Source: an uncultured Lachnospiraceae bacterium
Lineage (GTDB): Bacteria > Bacillota > Clostridia > Lachnospirales > Lachnospiraceae
Reading direction: 5' to 3'
Assembly: GCA_902803745.1 (NCBI GenBank)
Contig: CADCRB010000198.1
Span: forward strand, 1 to 17,593
DNA length: 17,593 nucleotides
A program made the position numbers and the translations under genes. Shown piece by piece: positions 6,683-14,036 of the stretch. The notes beneath the pieces were generated by a model, which saw nothing but the letters and a program-made list of their open reading frames with translations, was not told where the DNA came from and searched no databases. How positions within the stretch are numbered: the first letter of the stretch is position 1; the number at the start of each line of letters is the position of its first letter.

Positions 6683-8901
6683 TACGTACCCTCCTGCTGA
6701 CTGATATAATAAGTGATCTTTGCTTTTTTATAGTAAACATCCATTCTTACCGCTCCTCTGTCCTTTGACACATATGTCCTGGTACCTGCATTTTCAAGTC
6801 TTTCCATAAGCTCTTTATTCGGATGACCATATTTGTTATCCACTCCCGCAGAAATAAAGGTATATGAAGGAGAAATCCTTTCCAGAAAAGAATCCGGAGT
6901 AGAATTCGAAGAGCCATGATGCGCACATTTCAAAAGAGTATATTTCCCGATGTCCGGCGGAAGATTGCGCATCATTTCATCTTCTCCCCCGCCCTCGGCA
7001 TCACCCGTATATAGAGCTGCGAAACTGCTGCCTTCCATAGTTAAGGAAAGACAGACAGAATACTCATTTGCGTCGGTATAATATGCATCCCTACCGGGAT
7101 TAAGACATCTGAATGAGACCCTTCCTGCTCTGAAATGATCCCCTGTCCTGATCTTTAATACCCTGACTCCCTTTTGCTCAGCACAGTTTATGAGCTTTTC
7201 ATAGTTTTCATTCCCCGGTGGCATGTCAGGCAATATGATCGTGCCGATATCAAACCCGTCCCCGCCGGGGTCAAGCATTTCAAGGAATCCACTGATATGA
7301 TCAAGATCCGGATGGGTGACTACAGCGTAATCGATCCTGTCATAGCCTCTTGACATCACATATGGTATGACCCTGTATTTTGCAACTTCTTTAATATCGC
7401 TGCTGCCGCAGTCGATCATCACGCTCCTGCTGCTCCCCGTCTCCAGAAAATGACAGTCACCCTGTCCCACATCCACCATAGTAAGCGAAAGTGGCGGTCT
7501 GAAATGTATAATAACAATAGCTATCGCAAACAAAACACCCGTTAGACCTGCAACCCTTAGCAGCGGGACGGATATTTCTGTCCTTTCCACAGTCCAGACA
7601 ACAGTTATTATTAGCGCATAATATATTAAAATCTGCCATATTTCAGGACGTCCCGGGGTTATCTGTGAGAATGGGGTATGTTCATTCAATTCTGTGATAA
7701 TATTATAAATTACGAGTACTATTTTTGCCGGCACCCCTGTTATTATTCCTATTTTCACAAACAAACCACAGGTTATCATAGAGATGACGCCACTTATCAG
7801 CAGTATCCCCGCCAGAGGGATCACAGCCAGATTTATAATGACCGAATACAGGGGTATCTGAAAAAAGAAAAACAAGGTTTCCGGAAGCATGAAGATATTT
7901 ACGGATAAAGATGTGACCAGAGAAGCAGCTGTCTTATTTTTGCAGGGTATAAGCCTCTGAAGCGGCGGGCCAAGTATTCCTATGCCGCTCACCGCCGAAA
8001 AAGACAGGATAAACCCCGGATCAAGGACATAAAGCGGTTTCATAAGCAATATAATAACGGCCGCAACGGACATTGATGACAGAAGATCCGGTGTCCGGCC
8101 CAGAAGATCAGCCGCCATCATAAGGGCAAAGGTGATAAGGGCTCTAAGGGTAGATACTCCGGCTCCCGTAAGCATCCCGTACATATAGGTCACTACGAAG
8201 CTGATCAGATAAGCTGCGGGCTTTCCAAGACCTGTTTTCCGTACGAGCTTCAAAAAGGTCATTCCAAGCAGTGTGATATGAAGGGCCGATATACACAGGA
8301 TGTGACTCATTCCCGACCGTCTGAAACGGTTTCTTGTTTCCTCGCTGAGATCCGCCCTGTCTCCTAAGAGCATAGCCTTTATTATGCCTGCATCCTCCGG
8401 ACCGTATATCCGGTCTATATTATCCGAAAGCTTCTCACGCAGAAGGCACAGTTTTTCCTTCAACCTGCTTTCCGGGTTTCCCGGCATACTGCTCTCCTTC
8501 AGGATGACGGCATTATATATTTCAAAATCAATGCCCCTTATCATTTCATATTGCGCAAGGTCAAAATTCCCCGGATTTCTGGCCCGTGAAAAAAGCATAC
8601 CCTTTCCTTCCACGGTTATCCTGCTGCCTATGGGAGGAAGAGAAGCGAGATCATCAACGGCTTCATCAAGCTTTATTATTACTTTGTGTTTTTCTTTGGA
8701 TCCTTTGCCGGAGAATCCGGCATTTTCGATCATCAGATATGTACTGGATTTCTTTTGATATTTGTCGCAGACAGTGCCGTATAATGGGATGCTCCTGCCT
8801 GAAACAGAAGAATCCGAGAAGGGTTCAGGCATTTTGAAATAAAAGAGCAGCCCCAGAAAAAAGATCAGACAGCATCCGACGACACACGCCGGTCTTTTCA
8901 T
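6682..8901 (-). CDS. comEC: DNA internalisation channel ComEC/Rec2
   Basis: The 739-residue membrane protein should form the inner-membrane pore through which single-stranded DNA enters during transformation. It has an N-terminal hydrophobic segment (about 5-23), an OB-like DUF4131 region (about 35-190), and the Competence domain of multiple helices (about 195-465) with the signature SGMSHILCISALHITLLG near 196-213. A C-terminal metallo-beta-lactamase domain spans about 472-735. Its metal motif is intact: THPDLDHISG (His530, Asp532, Asp534, His535), Asp634 in YTGDAE, AHHGSSNST (His661, His662) and His693, so the nuclease-like domain may be active. Length is normal for a full ComEC. The start overlaps the GerMN gene stop by 4 bases (ATGA) and the stop shares one base with the next start. 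No interruption is seen. Confidence 0.96.
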   Translation of the reverse strand: MKRPACVVGCCLIFFLGLLFYFKMPEPFSDSSVSGRSIPLYGTVCDKYQKKSSTYLMIENAGFSGKGSKEKHKVIIKLDEAVDDLASLPPIGSRITVEGKGMLFSRARNPGNFDLAQYEMIRGIDFEIYNAVILKESSMPGNPESRLKEKLCLLREKLSDNIDRIYGPEDAGIIKAMLLGDRADLSEETRNRFRRSGMSHILCISALHITLLGMTFLKLVRKTGLGKPAAYLISFVVTYMYGMLTGAGVSTLRALITFALMMAADLLGRTPDLLSSMSVAAVIILLMKPLYVLDPGFILSFSAVSGIGILGPPLQRLIPCKNKTAASLVTSLSVNIFMLPETLFFFFQIPLYSVIINLAVIPLAGILLISGVISMITCGLFVKIGIITGVPAKIVLVIYNIITELNEHTPFSQITPGRPEIWQILIYYALIITVVWTVERTEISVPLLRVAGLTGVLFAIAIVIIHFRPPLSLTMVDVGQGDCHFLETGSSRSVMIDCGSSDIKEVAKYRVIPYVMSRGYDRIDYAVVTHPDLDHISGFLEMLDPGGDGFDIGTIILPDMPPGNENYEKLINCAEQKGVRVLKIRTGDHFRAGRVSFRCLNPGRDAYYTDANEYSVCLSLTMEGSSFAALYTGDAEGGGEDEMMRNLPPDIGKYTLLKCAHHGSSNSTPDSFLERISPSYTFISAGVDNKYGHPNKELMERLENAGTRTYVSKDRGAVRMDVYYKKAKITYYISQQEGT

Positions 8902-9824
8902 TTTATAAGTTCATCATTCCTTTCATACAGGCTTTCAAGCTTCATCTGATCCATAAACACTCCCTCAGTAGAGCCTTCAATGGATATCTGCACCTGGTCG
9001 ATGCCGGGTATGGATGTGAGCGTATTCACTATGGAATAAAGAGCCGCTTCCTCACTCACATTGTACGGCTTCTCCCTGACGGCAGCGTCAAAGTTCGCAT
9101 AAGCTATCCTGTCTTTTACAGTGACGGATAACAGCTTCGCATCAGGAGCAAGTGTCGGAAACGCATCCTGCTCGTTCACGTTTGCAGGACCGCCGATAAG
9201 AGTTTCAAGTGCAAATTTTTCCATTGCTATATTGGTGTTGTAGACCAGATCCTCGTCATATCTTTTTAGCACGGTGCCGTTAATGTCAGTAAAATAAAGG
9301 GTCACATTGGTTCTTGCATAGGAGTTCAGCTCGACTCCCGTATTATTGATAAATGAATCCGCTGTCATGTCGCCTACAGGGACACCGTCGCTGTTTTTAA
9401 GCTCCCGTCCATCCACAAGAAATGCAACTGAAAGGATTTCCGGACACTGTGTAAGCGTTTCCACTATAGAGGCCCTGACAAGGATCTCCCTTGTACTGTC
9501 CATATCAAGGTATGCCTTCGGGAAACCTATCTCTACTCTCTTATCCTTCACCATATAACTGTCCGGGTATATATCAGCCGAAATAGCTGCCGTCCCCTCA
9601 CTGTCCCCGGGAGCCTCGCAAAGCGCCTGTATAAGCGCCCCTGCCGGATCAGCCGAGTTCTCTGATATTATCTTTCTCTCCTCGCTGCTTATGGAGGTGT
9701 ATCCCTTATCAGGATAAAATATCTTATATATGCCTGTCTCATCCTTCCCCCTGCTGCCACAGGAGACAAGAATAACAGCGCATAAGATCAGCATTATGAT
9801 ATTAAGCTTGTCTTTCAGCCTCAT
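8898..9824 (-). CDS. GerMN-domain lipoprotein
   Basis: The 308-residue protein has a lipoprotein signal peptide with lipobox LVSC (Cys22), so it should be anchored to the outer face of the membrane. Two GerMN-like alpha/beta repeats follow, at about 35-145 (FPKAYLDM; IVETLTQCPEILSVAFLVDG) and about 172-285 (TLYFTDINGTVLKRYDEDL; IVNTLTSIPGIDQVQISIEG). Bacillus GerM, needed in sporulation, and actinobacterial LpqB share this domain; its ligand is not established. The gene overlaps the histidine kinase gene by 4 bases upstream and comEC by 4 bases downstream. By analogy with mtrAB-lpqB it may modulate the neighbouring sensor kinase; that role is inferred from context. Domain identity is fairly sure; the function is not. 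Confidence 0.88.
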   Translation of the reverse strand: MRLKDKLNIIMLILCAVILVSCGSRGKDETGIYKIFYPDKGYTSISSEERKIISENSADPAGALIQALCEAPGDSEGTAAISADIYPDSYMVKDKRVEIGFPKAYLDMDSTREILVRASIVETLTQCPEILSVAFLVDGRELKNSDGVPVGDMTADSFINNTGVELNSYARTNVTLYFTDINGTVLKRYDEDLVYNTNIAMEKFALETLIGGPANVNEQDAFPTLAPDAKLLSVTVKDRIAYANFDAAVREKPYNVSEEAALYSIVNTLTSIPGIDQVQISIEGSTEGVFMDQMKLESLYERNDELIK

Positions 9825-11278
9825 ATATCCTTCCTCAGGGGTATCTTTACAATAAATGTCGTCCCCTCTCCCACTATGCTTGATGCCTTTATAGCCCCTC
9901 TGTGGAGCAATATGGCGTTTCTGGTAATGGCAAGTCCCAGTCCCGTACCTCCGATCTCCCTCGAGTGGGATTTGTCTACCCGGTAAAATCTGTCATATAT
10001 TTTGTTTATTGATTCTTCGGGTATCCCCATACCGGAGTCTGAGACCGTAATGATCGCAAACTGCATATCCGCATCTAAAGTCACCTTTACCCAGCCGTTC
10101 TCTTTATTATATTTAATGGCATTTTCCATCAGGTTCATTATCGCAAGGGAAAGCTTGGTCTCATCAATTTCAGCTTCTACAGGGAGCTTCTCCTCATACA
10201 GAAGCTCCACTCCCTTCTGATCCGCCAAAGGAGTAAGAGTCTTTATGAGCTGCTGCAGCATTGCCGAAAGGTCATGAGGCTCCAGCTCGATCTCCGAATC
10301 CTTTTCTCCGTCAAGCTTCACGAGAGACAGGAGATTATTGATGATCTTATTTTCCCTGTCCACCTCTGCTGCAATATCCTGCATAAACTCTCTGTACGTC
10401 TCAGCATCCACGCTGTCTCCGCCCTGGATAAGCGAATCGGAAAGGACCTTCATTGAAGCAAGGGGCGTTTTGAGCTCATGCGAGACATTCGCGACAAATT
10501 CACCCCTGGAAGCATCTACCTCCGCCATCCTTGACATCAGATGGTGAAAGGCATCCATTATGTCTCTGGTCTCAGTATAATCAGGAACCTCTATACTGTC
10601 GGTCCCGGGATCAAATCCCTCCTTAACCGAGTCTACAGCCTTGATAACCTTGTCAAAAGGCCGCAATAGAGTTGATGAAAGCGCATAAGCGATCAGAACT
10701 ACAAGAACTGAGATAATGACCTGAATGAATCGTCCTCTTCTGTCCAGCACTTCAACATTGTCATGAATGCTGTCAGTGGATGCGCTCGCCACAAGGGCTC
10801 CGTATACCTCCCCGCTGTTCTCGTCCACGATGGGAACGGTGATCTCAAGATAACGGTTCTCCTCATCGACACTGGACATATTGCGGCTTCCGTTCATACA
10901 GGATATGACTTCGCTGGAAACAATATATTTTCCCTGGGATTTTCCATAGGTATCCTTGATGATAAGAAAGTCATCATTTATCACAAGGATCCGTCCGTCG
11001 TAGAGATTTGACATCTGGATCAGCTCGTCGTTGATCACAATATCACTGGTATCAGAGAAATAATCTGTGCGGGCAAGATGTGCCGCGACTATAGCAGACT
11101 GATTGGTGACCTCGGAAGTCTTCTGGTTCATAGCCCTGTTTTCATAGCCTCTGACCATGATATTACGCATGACTATGACAGGTATTATTCCAGTGATAAG
11201 TACTATCAGGAAGATCCTGAACTTAAGACTCCTGTAAAACCGAACATTTTGAACAAGACCGGAAATTATAGTTTTCAT
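9821..11278 (-). CDS. Membrane sensor histidine kinase (PhoR/WalK-like)
   Basis: The 485-residue kinase has a first membrane helix at about 22-42, an extracytoplasmic sensing region of about 140 residues (45-183, CACHE/PAS-like in size), a second helix at about 184-204 and a HAMP linker at about 205-258. The HisKA domain carries FVANVSHELKTP with phospho-acceptor His267. The HATPase domain has the N box (MNLMENAIKY, Asn386), DSGMGIP at 414-420, the F box FYRVDKSHS and GTGLGL at 444-449. All catalytic boxes are present. Its start codon shares one base with the response regulator stop and its end overlaps the GerMN lipoprotein by 4 bases, so the partner regulator and a likely accessory lipoprotein are both coupled to it. 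The signal sensed cannot be read from sequence. Confidence 0.95.
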   Translation of the reverse strand: MKTIISGLVQNVRFYRSLKFRIFLIVLITGIIPVIVMRNIMVRGYENRAMNQKTSEVTNQSAIVAAHLARTDYFSDTSDIVINDELIQMSNLYDGRILVINDDFLIIKDTYGKSQGKYIVSSEVISCMNGSRNMSSVDEENRYLEITVPIVDENSGEVYGALVASASTDSIHDNVEVLDRRGRFIQVIISVLVVLIAYALSSTLLRPFDKVIKAVDSVKEGFDPGTDSIEVPDYTETRDIMDAFHHLMSRMAEVDASRGEFVANVSHELKTPLASMKVLSDSLIQGGDSVDAETYREFMQDIAAEVDRENKIINNLLSLVKLDGEKDSEIELEPHDLSAMLQQLIKTLTPLADQKGVELLYEEKLPVEAEIDETKLSLAIMNLMENAIKYNKENGWVKVTLDADMQFAIITVSDSGMGIPEESINKIYDRFYRVDKSHSREIGGTGLGLAITRNAILLHRGAIKASSIVGEGTTFIVKIPLRKDI

Positions 11279-11970
11279 TAACCCTCAAAGTAGTATCCGA
11301 CTCCCCATTTTGTGCGCACATATCGGGGATCTCCGGGGGACTTTTCTATCTTTTCACGAAGACGCCTTACGTGGACATCAACTGTCCTGCCGTCCCCGGG
11401 ATAATCCTTGCCCCATACAAGATCAAGAAGGTCCGTCCTGCCGTACACCTTTCGCGGATTCTTGGCAAGAAGCTCCAAAACGTCAAATTCCTTGGCGGTA
11501 AGATTGACCTCCACCCCTTCTATATACGCCCTGCGGTTGGCGGTATCAAGCTTTAAGTCTCCGGCTGCGATCACACTGCCCTCATCTGCAGGCTGCTTTT
11601 TGGTCCTGTCGGATTTGGAGCGCCTGAGTATGGCCTTCATTCTGGCCTTTACCTCAAGGACATTAAAAGGCTTGGTGATATAATCATCTGCGCCGTAATC
11701 AAGACCCAGGATCTTGTCCATATCATCGCCTTTAGCGGTAAGCATGATCACAGGCACATCAGAAGTCTCCCGAAGCTGCTGGCAGACCTCAAACCCCGTA
11801 AGCTTCGGAAGCATTATATCGAGCAGGATGATATCATACTCAGAGGACCTTGCCATCTCGAGCGCTTCCTCTCCGTCATAGGCACAGTCCACTTCATAGC
11901 CGTCCTGCTCCAGGGAAAACTTCAATCCCTTTACTATAAGCTTTTCATCATCTACAACAAGTACCTTCAC
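11278..11970 (-). CDS. OmpR/PhoB-family response regulator
   Basis: The 230-residue DNA-binding regulator has a receiver domain (1-about 118) with acidic pocket Asp7/Asp8, phospho-acceptor Asp51 (LLDIMLP), Thr78 and Lys100 (TKPF), and a winged-helix effector (about 133-230) ending RTKWGVGYYFEG, typical of the WalR/PhoP branch. It starts with GTG (11970-11968), preceded by AAAGGTGA inside the end of comEA, only 3 bases after the comEA stop. Its stop overlaps the kinase start by one base (TAATG). It is the cognate partner of the adjacent kinase. Target genes are not visible; control of the com genes in the same run is plausible but unproven. Confidence 0.96.
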   Translation of the reverse strand: MKVLVVDDEKLIVKGLKFSLEQDGYEVDCAYDGEEALEMARSSEYDIILLDIMLPKLTGFEVCQQLRETSDVPVIMLTAKGDDMDKILGLDYGADDYITKPFNVLEVKARMKAILRRSKSDRTKKQPADEGSVIAAGDLKLDTANRRAYIEGVEVNLTAKEFDVLELLAKNPRKVYGRTDLLDLVWGKDYPGDGRTVDVHVRRLREKIEKSPGDPRYVRTKWGVGYYFEG

Positions 11971-11973
11971 TTA

Positions 11974-12591
11974 TCAGCTCACCTTTATCCGGTCTTTTAT
12001 CTTATCAAATGTACCCTGTTTGATACCGGGTACCTTCATTATACTCTCAGGATCAGGAAAATTTCCATTATTTTCTCGATAGGAAATTATATCCTCTGCA
12101 CGGGAAGCCCCTATCCCCTTAAGCTGCTGAAGCTCTGCGCTGTCAGCCGTGTTGATGTTTATCCTGCCGTCATCTGCCTTCTCATCAGCATCCGCTATAC
12201 CCTCCGGAGGATCATCCAGCTCCCCCTCCGCCGGGATATATATCATCTCTCCGTCATAGCAAATCTCTGCCTGGTTTACGGCCGAGATATCCGCCTCATC
12301 CAAAGGCCCTCCGGCAAGTGCAAGGACCTCAAATATCCTGCTGCCTGCCGGTACCATATATACCCCCGGGGTTTTGACCTTTCCGCAGGCATATACATAA
12401 ATATTACCTGAGTCTGTCTGCACATCGGGCTTTACTTCAGAGGATATATCCGACGGCTCTTCCGACAGACTCTCCGGCTTTTCACTGCAAATACTCTCCG
12501 CCTCTTCAAGAGACAATTCATCTGCGCTTGAACTTCCGCATCCGCAAAGTATCAGGCATAAGGGAATAAAATAGAAAAATCTGAAACTCAT
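11974..12591 (-). CDS. comEA: Competence DNA receptor ComEA (SLBB + helix-hairpin-helix), lipoprotein form
   Basis: The 205-residue protein should bind double-stranded DNA outside the membrane and hand it to ComEC. Its N-terminus has a signal peptide with lipobox-like LCGC (Cys18), suggesting lipid anchoring rather than the transmembrane anchor of Bacillus ComEA. An acidic linker (21-60) precedes an SLBB domain (about 63-120: IYVYACGKVKTPGVY; MIYIP) and a double helix-hairpin-helix DNA-binding domain (about 144-205: ININTADSAELQQLKGIGASRAEDIISYR in part, then KVPGIKQGTFDKIKDRI). The ATG at 12591 has GTGAGGT as ribosome site. The gap to the upstream argD is 55 bases with no convincing promoter or terminator. 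It opens the seven-gene run that also includes comEC. Confidence 0.94.
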   Translation of the reverse strand: MSFRFFYFIPLCLILCGCGSSSADELSLEEAESICSEKPESLSEEPSDISSEVKPDVQTDSGNIYVYACGKVKTPGVYMVPAGSRIFEVLALAGGPLDEADISAVNQAEICYDGEMIYIPAEGELDDPPEGIADADEKADDGRININTADSAELQQLKGIGASRAEDIISYRENNGNFPDPESIMKVPGIKQGTFDKIKDRIKVS

Positions 12592-12646
12592 AGAACTACC
12601 TCACCGCATCTGAGATAACGGTGCCCCGAAAGCTTTGAGTTAGATT

Positions 12647-13834
12647 TTAGGATTCCGAAAGTGCTTTGTCAAGTCTGTCTCTCATATCGCTTATATCGCC
12701 TTTGGATATGATAAGAGGAGGCACTATACGTATTGTGTCTGCCCCGGCGCTTATTACAAGCAGTCCGTTCTCCTGTGCCCTGCTTATGACCTTTGCACAG
12801 GGTCTGTCAAGTTCCAGTGCCTGCATAAAGCCTGCACCCCTGCGGTCTTTAATGAAGTCATATTTATCCTTAAGTGAGTCCAGCGCCTCTTCCAGAGCAG
12901 GCGTAAGCTCACGTACATGCGAGACGATATCCCTCTTTTCATACTGCCTTAATACCTCCCTCACGGCAGCGCAGGCAAAGGGATTGCCACCGTAGGTAGT
13001 GCCGTGGTCACCGGGAACAAGGGAAGCATCCGCAACCTCGGAGGTCATCGCAAAGGCCCCTACGGGTACGCCGTTGCCTAAAGCCTTCGCTATCGTAACC
13101 ACATCAGGCTTCACCCCGTACTTCTCCCAGGCAAACATATATCCTGTGCGTCCCATACCGCACTGTATCTCATCCAGGATGAGAAGTATGCCCTTTTCAT
13201 CACAAAGCTTTTTGACTCCTCTGATAAATTCCTCCTCAGCGGGATGTATGCCTCCTTCTCCCTGCACGGTCTCCATTATGACAGCACAGGTTTTTTCGTC
13301 TGTGAGTCTTTCTACAGATCCGAGATCATTGTATGTCGCAAACTTTACATTTCCTATACCGGGCTCAAAGGCTTCACGGTAATGGGCATTCCCCGTCACG
13401 GACAGAGCTCCCATCGATCTTCCATGGAAGCTGGACTCCATGGCTATGATATTGTGGTCAGTGCTCCCGTCTTTCAGATAAGCATACTTCCGCGCAGTCT
13501 TTATCGCGCCTTCTATAGCCTCCGTGCCTGAATTGGTAAAGAATACCCGATCCATCTTTGCAACGTCGCAGAGCTCTTTTGCAGCCTCGCAGGCAGGCTC
13601 GTTGTAATAAAGATTGGAGGTATGCATGATCTTGTCGATCTGTGCCTTAAGGGCATCATTAAACTCTTTATTGCCGTAGCCCAAAGCATATACTGCTATT
13701 CCTGCTGCAAAATCCAGATATTCCTTTCCCTTATCATCATAGAGCTTTACGCCTTCGCCACGCTCAAGCACTATCGGATATCTGTTATAGGTATGTAATA
13801 TATACTCGTCTCCGAGCTTCTTGTAATCCTTCAT
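12647..13834 (-). CDS. argD: Acetylornithine aminotransferase
   Basis: The 395-residue PLP enzyme transfers the amino group from glutamate to N-acetylglutamate semialdehyde, making N-acetylornithine, step 4 of arginine synthesis. Class-III aminotransferase features are present: NSGTEA at 101-106 for the PLP phosphate, FHGR (136-139), LDEIQCGMGRTG with Asp221 contacting the pyridine nitrogen, TIAKALGNGVP with Schiff-base Lys250, and TTYGGNP. Length and motifs are normal. I place the start at the ATG at 13834, because GTGAGG (13848-13843) lies 8 bases before it; the longer frame beginning with GTG at 13855 would put this ribosome site inside the gene. argB lies upstream across a palindrome-rich gap of about 200 bases. 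Succinyldiaminopimelate or ornithine transamination is possible, but the argB neighbour favours ArgD. Confidence 0.95.
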   Translation of the reverse strand: MKDYKKLGDEYILHTYNRYPIVLERGEGVKLYDDKGKEYLDFAAGIAVYALGYGNKEFNDALKAQIDKIMHTSNLYYNEPACEAAKELCDVAKMDRVFFTNSGTEAIEGAIKTARKYAYLKDGSTDHNIIAMESSFHGRSMGALSVTGNAHYREAFEPGIGNVKFATYNDLGSVERLTDEKTCAVIMETVQGEGGIHPAEEEFIRGVKKLCDEKGILLILDEIQCGMGRTGYMFAWEKYGVKPDVVTIAKALGNGVPVGAFAMTSEVADASLVPGDHGTTYGGNPFACAAVREVLRQYEKRDIVSHVRELTPALEEALDSLKDKYDFIKDRRGAGFMQALELDRPCAKVISRAQENGLLVISAGADTIRIVPPLIISKGDISDMRDRLDKALSES

Positions 13835-13842
13835 ATTTGTTT

Positions 13843-13866
13843 CCTCACTTCGCACTCAAGCGTGCG
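13843..13866 (-). promoter_or_regulatory. argD ribosome binding site next to a small stem-loop
   Basis: The ribosome site GTGAGG (13848-13843) is preceded on the minus strand, 2 bases away, by a stem CGCAC/GTGCG (13866-13862 with 13855-13851) around a six-base loop. This stem is a partial copy of the large palindrome at 13979-14034, so repeat material abuts the argD start signal. Whether the stem affects translation is unknown. Confidence 0.5.
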
Positions 13867-13880
13867 ATTCATAATAATAC
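13851..13880 (-). repeat. Partial copy of the argB-argD palindrome
   Basis: Bases 13852-13873 (gcactcaagcgtgcgattca...) match 14001-14022 with about one difference across 22 bases, and on the minus strand both copies start with GGTAT. It is therefore roughly one arm plus loop of the larger palindrome, with the far arm missing. A run of seven T lies just beyond it (about 13882-13888 on the + strand). Confidence 0.65.
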
Positions 13881-13928
13881 CTTTTTTTCAAATACGCATC
13901 ACTCCGCGCTCCGCGCTTTCGTGCTGCT

Positions 13929-13977
13929 GAAAAGTATTCGGAATTTCGCGCTTTCGCGCTTCTTCCGAATACTTTTC
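13929..13977. repeat. Perfect 15-bp inverted repeat with GC-rich loop
   Basis: The left arm GAAAAGTATTCGGAA (13929-13943) is the exact reverse complement of TTCCGAATACTTTTC (13963-13977). The 19-base loop contains CGCG-CTTT-CGCG, itself able to pair. The arms are AT-rich and the loop strongly GC-rich. No T tract follows on either strand beyond the arm, so it is not a standard intrinsic terminator. The adjacent bases 13903-13921 repeat the loop theme (ccgcgctccgcgctttcg). Confidence 0.88.
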
Positions 13978-13978
13978 G

Positions 13979-14034
13979 GGTATCTAAATCATATGAATCT
14001 GCACGCAAGCGTGCGATTCATATGATTTGATACC
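13979..14034. repeat. Large nested palindrome directly after the argB stop codon
   Basis: Bases pair from the outside in: GGTATC (13979-13984) with GATACC (14029-14034); AAATCATATGAATC (13986-13999) with GATTCATATGATTT (14015-14028); GCACGC (14001-14006) with GCGTGC (14009-14014). This gives 26 base pairs over 56 bases with just two unpaired T bases (13985 and 14000). The argB stop codon begins 2 bases away at 14039-14037. It touches the previous palindrome. In RNA it would form a very stable hairpin that could protect the argB message end or separate argB from argD expression. It resembles a mobile intergenic palindrome, but I cannot name a family. Confidence 0.9.
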
Positions 14035-14036
14035 AC

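Noticed and set aside
12592..12646. Promoter or terminator between argD and comEA
   Set aside because: I found no box pair with acceptable match and spacing and no stem with a T tract. Read-through from argD cannot be excluded or shown.
13979..14034. Simple intrinsic terminator after argB
   Set aside because: The stem is far longer than usual, is built of nested parts, and is not followed by a T tract on the transcribed strand. It is better described as a palindromic repeat.
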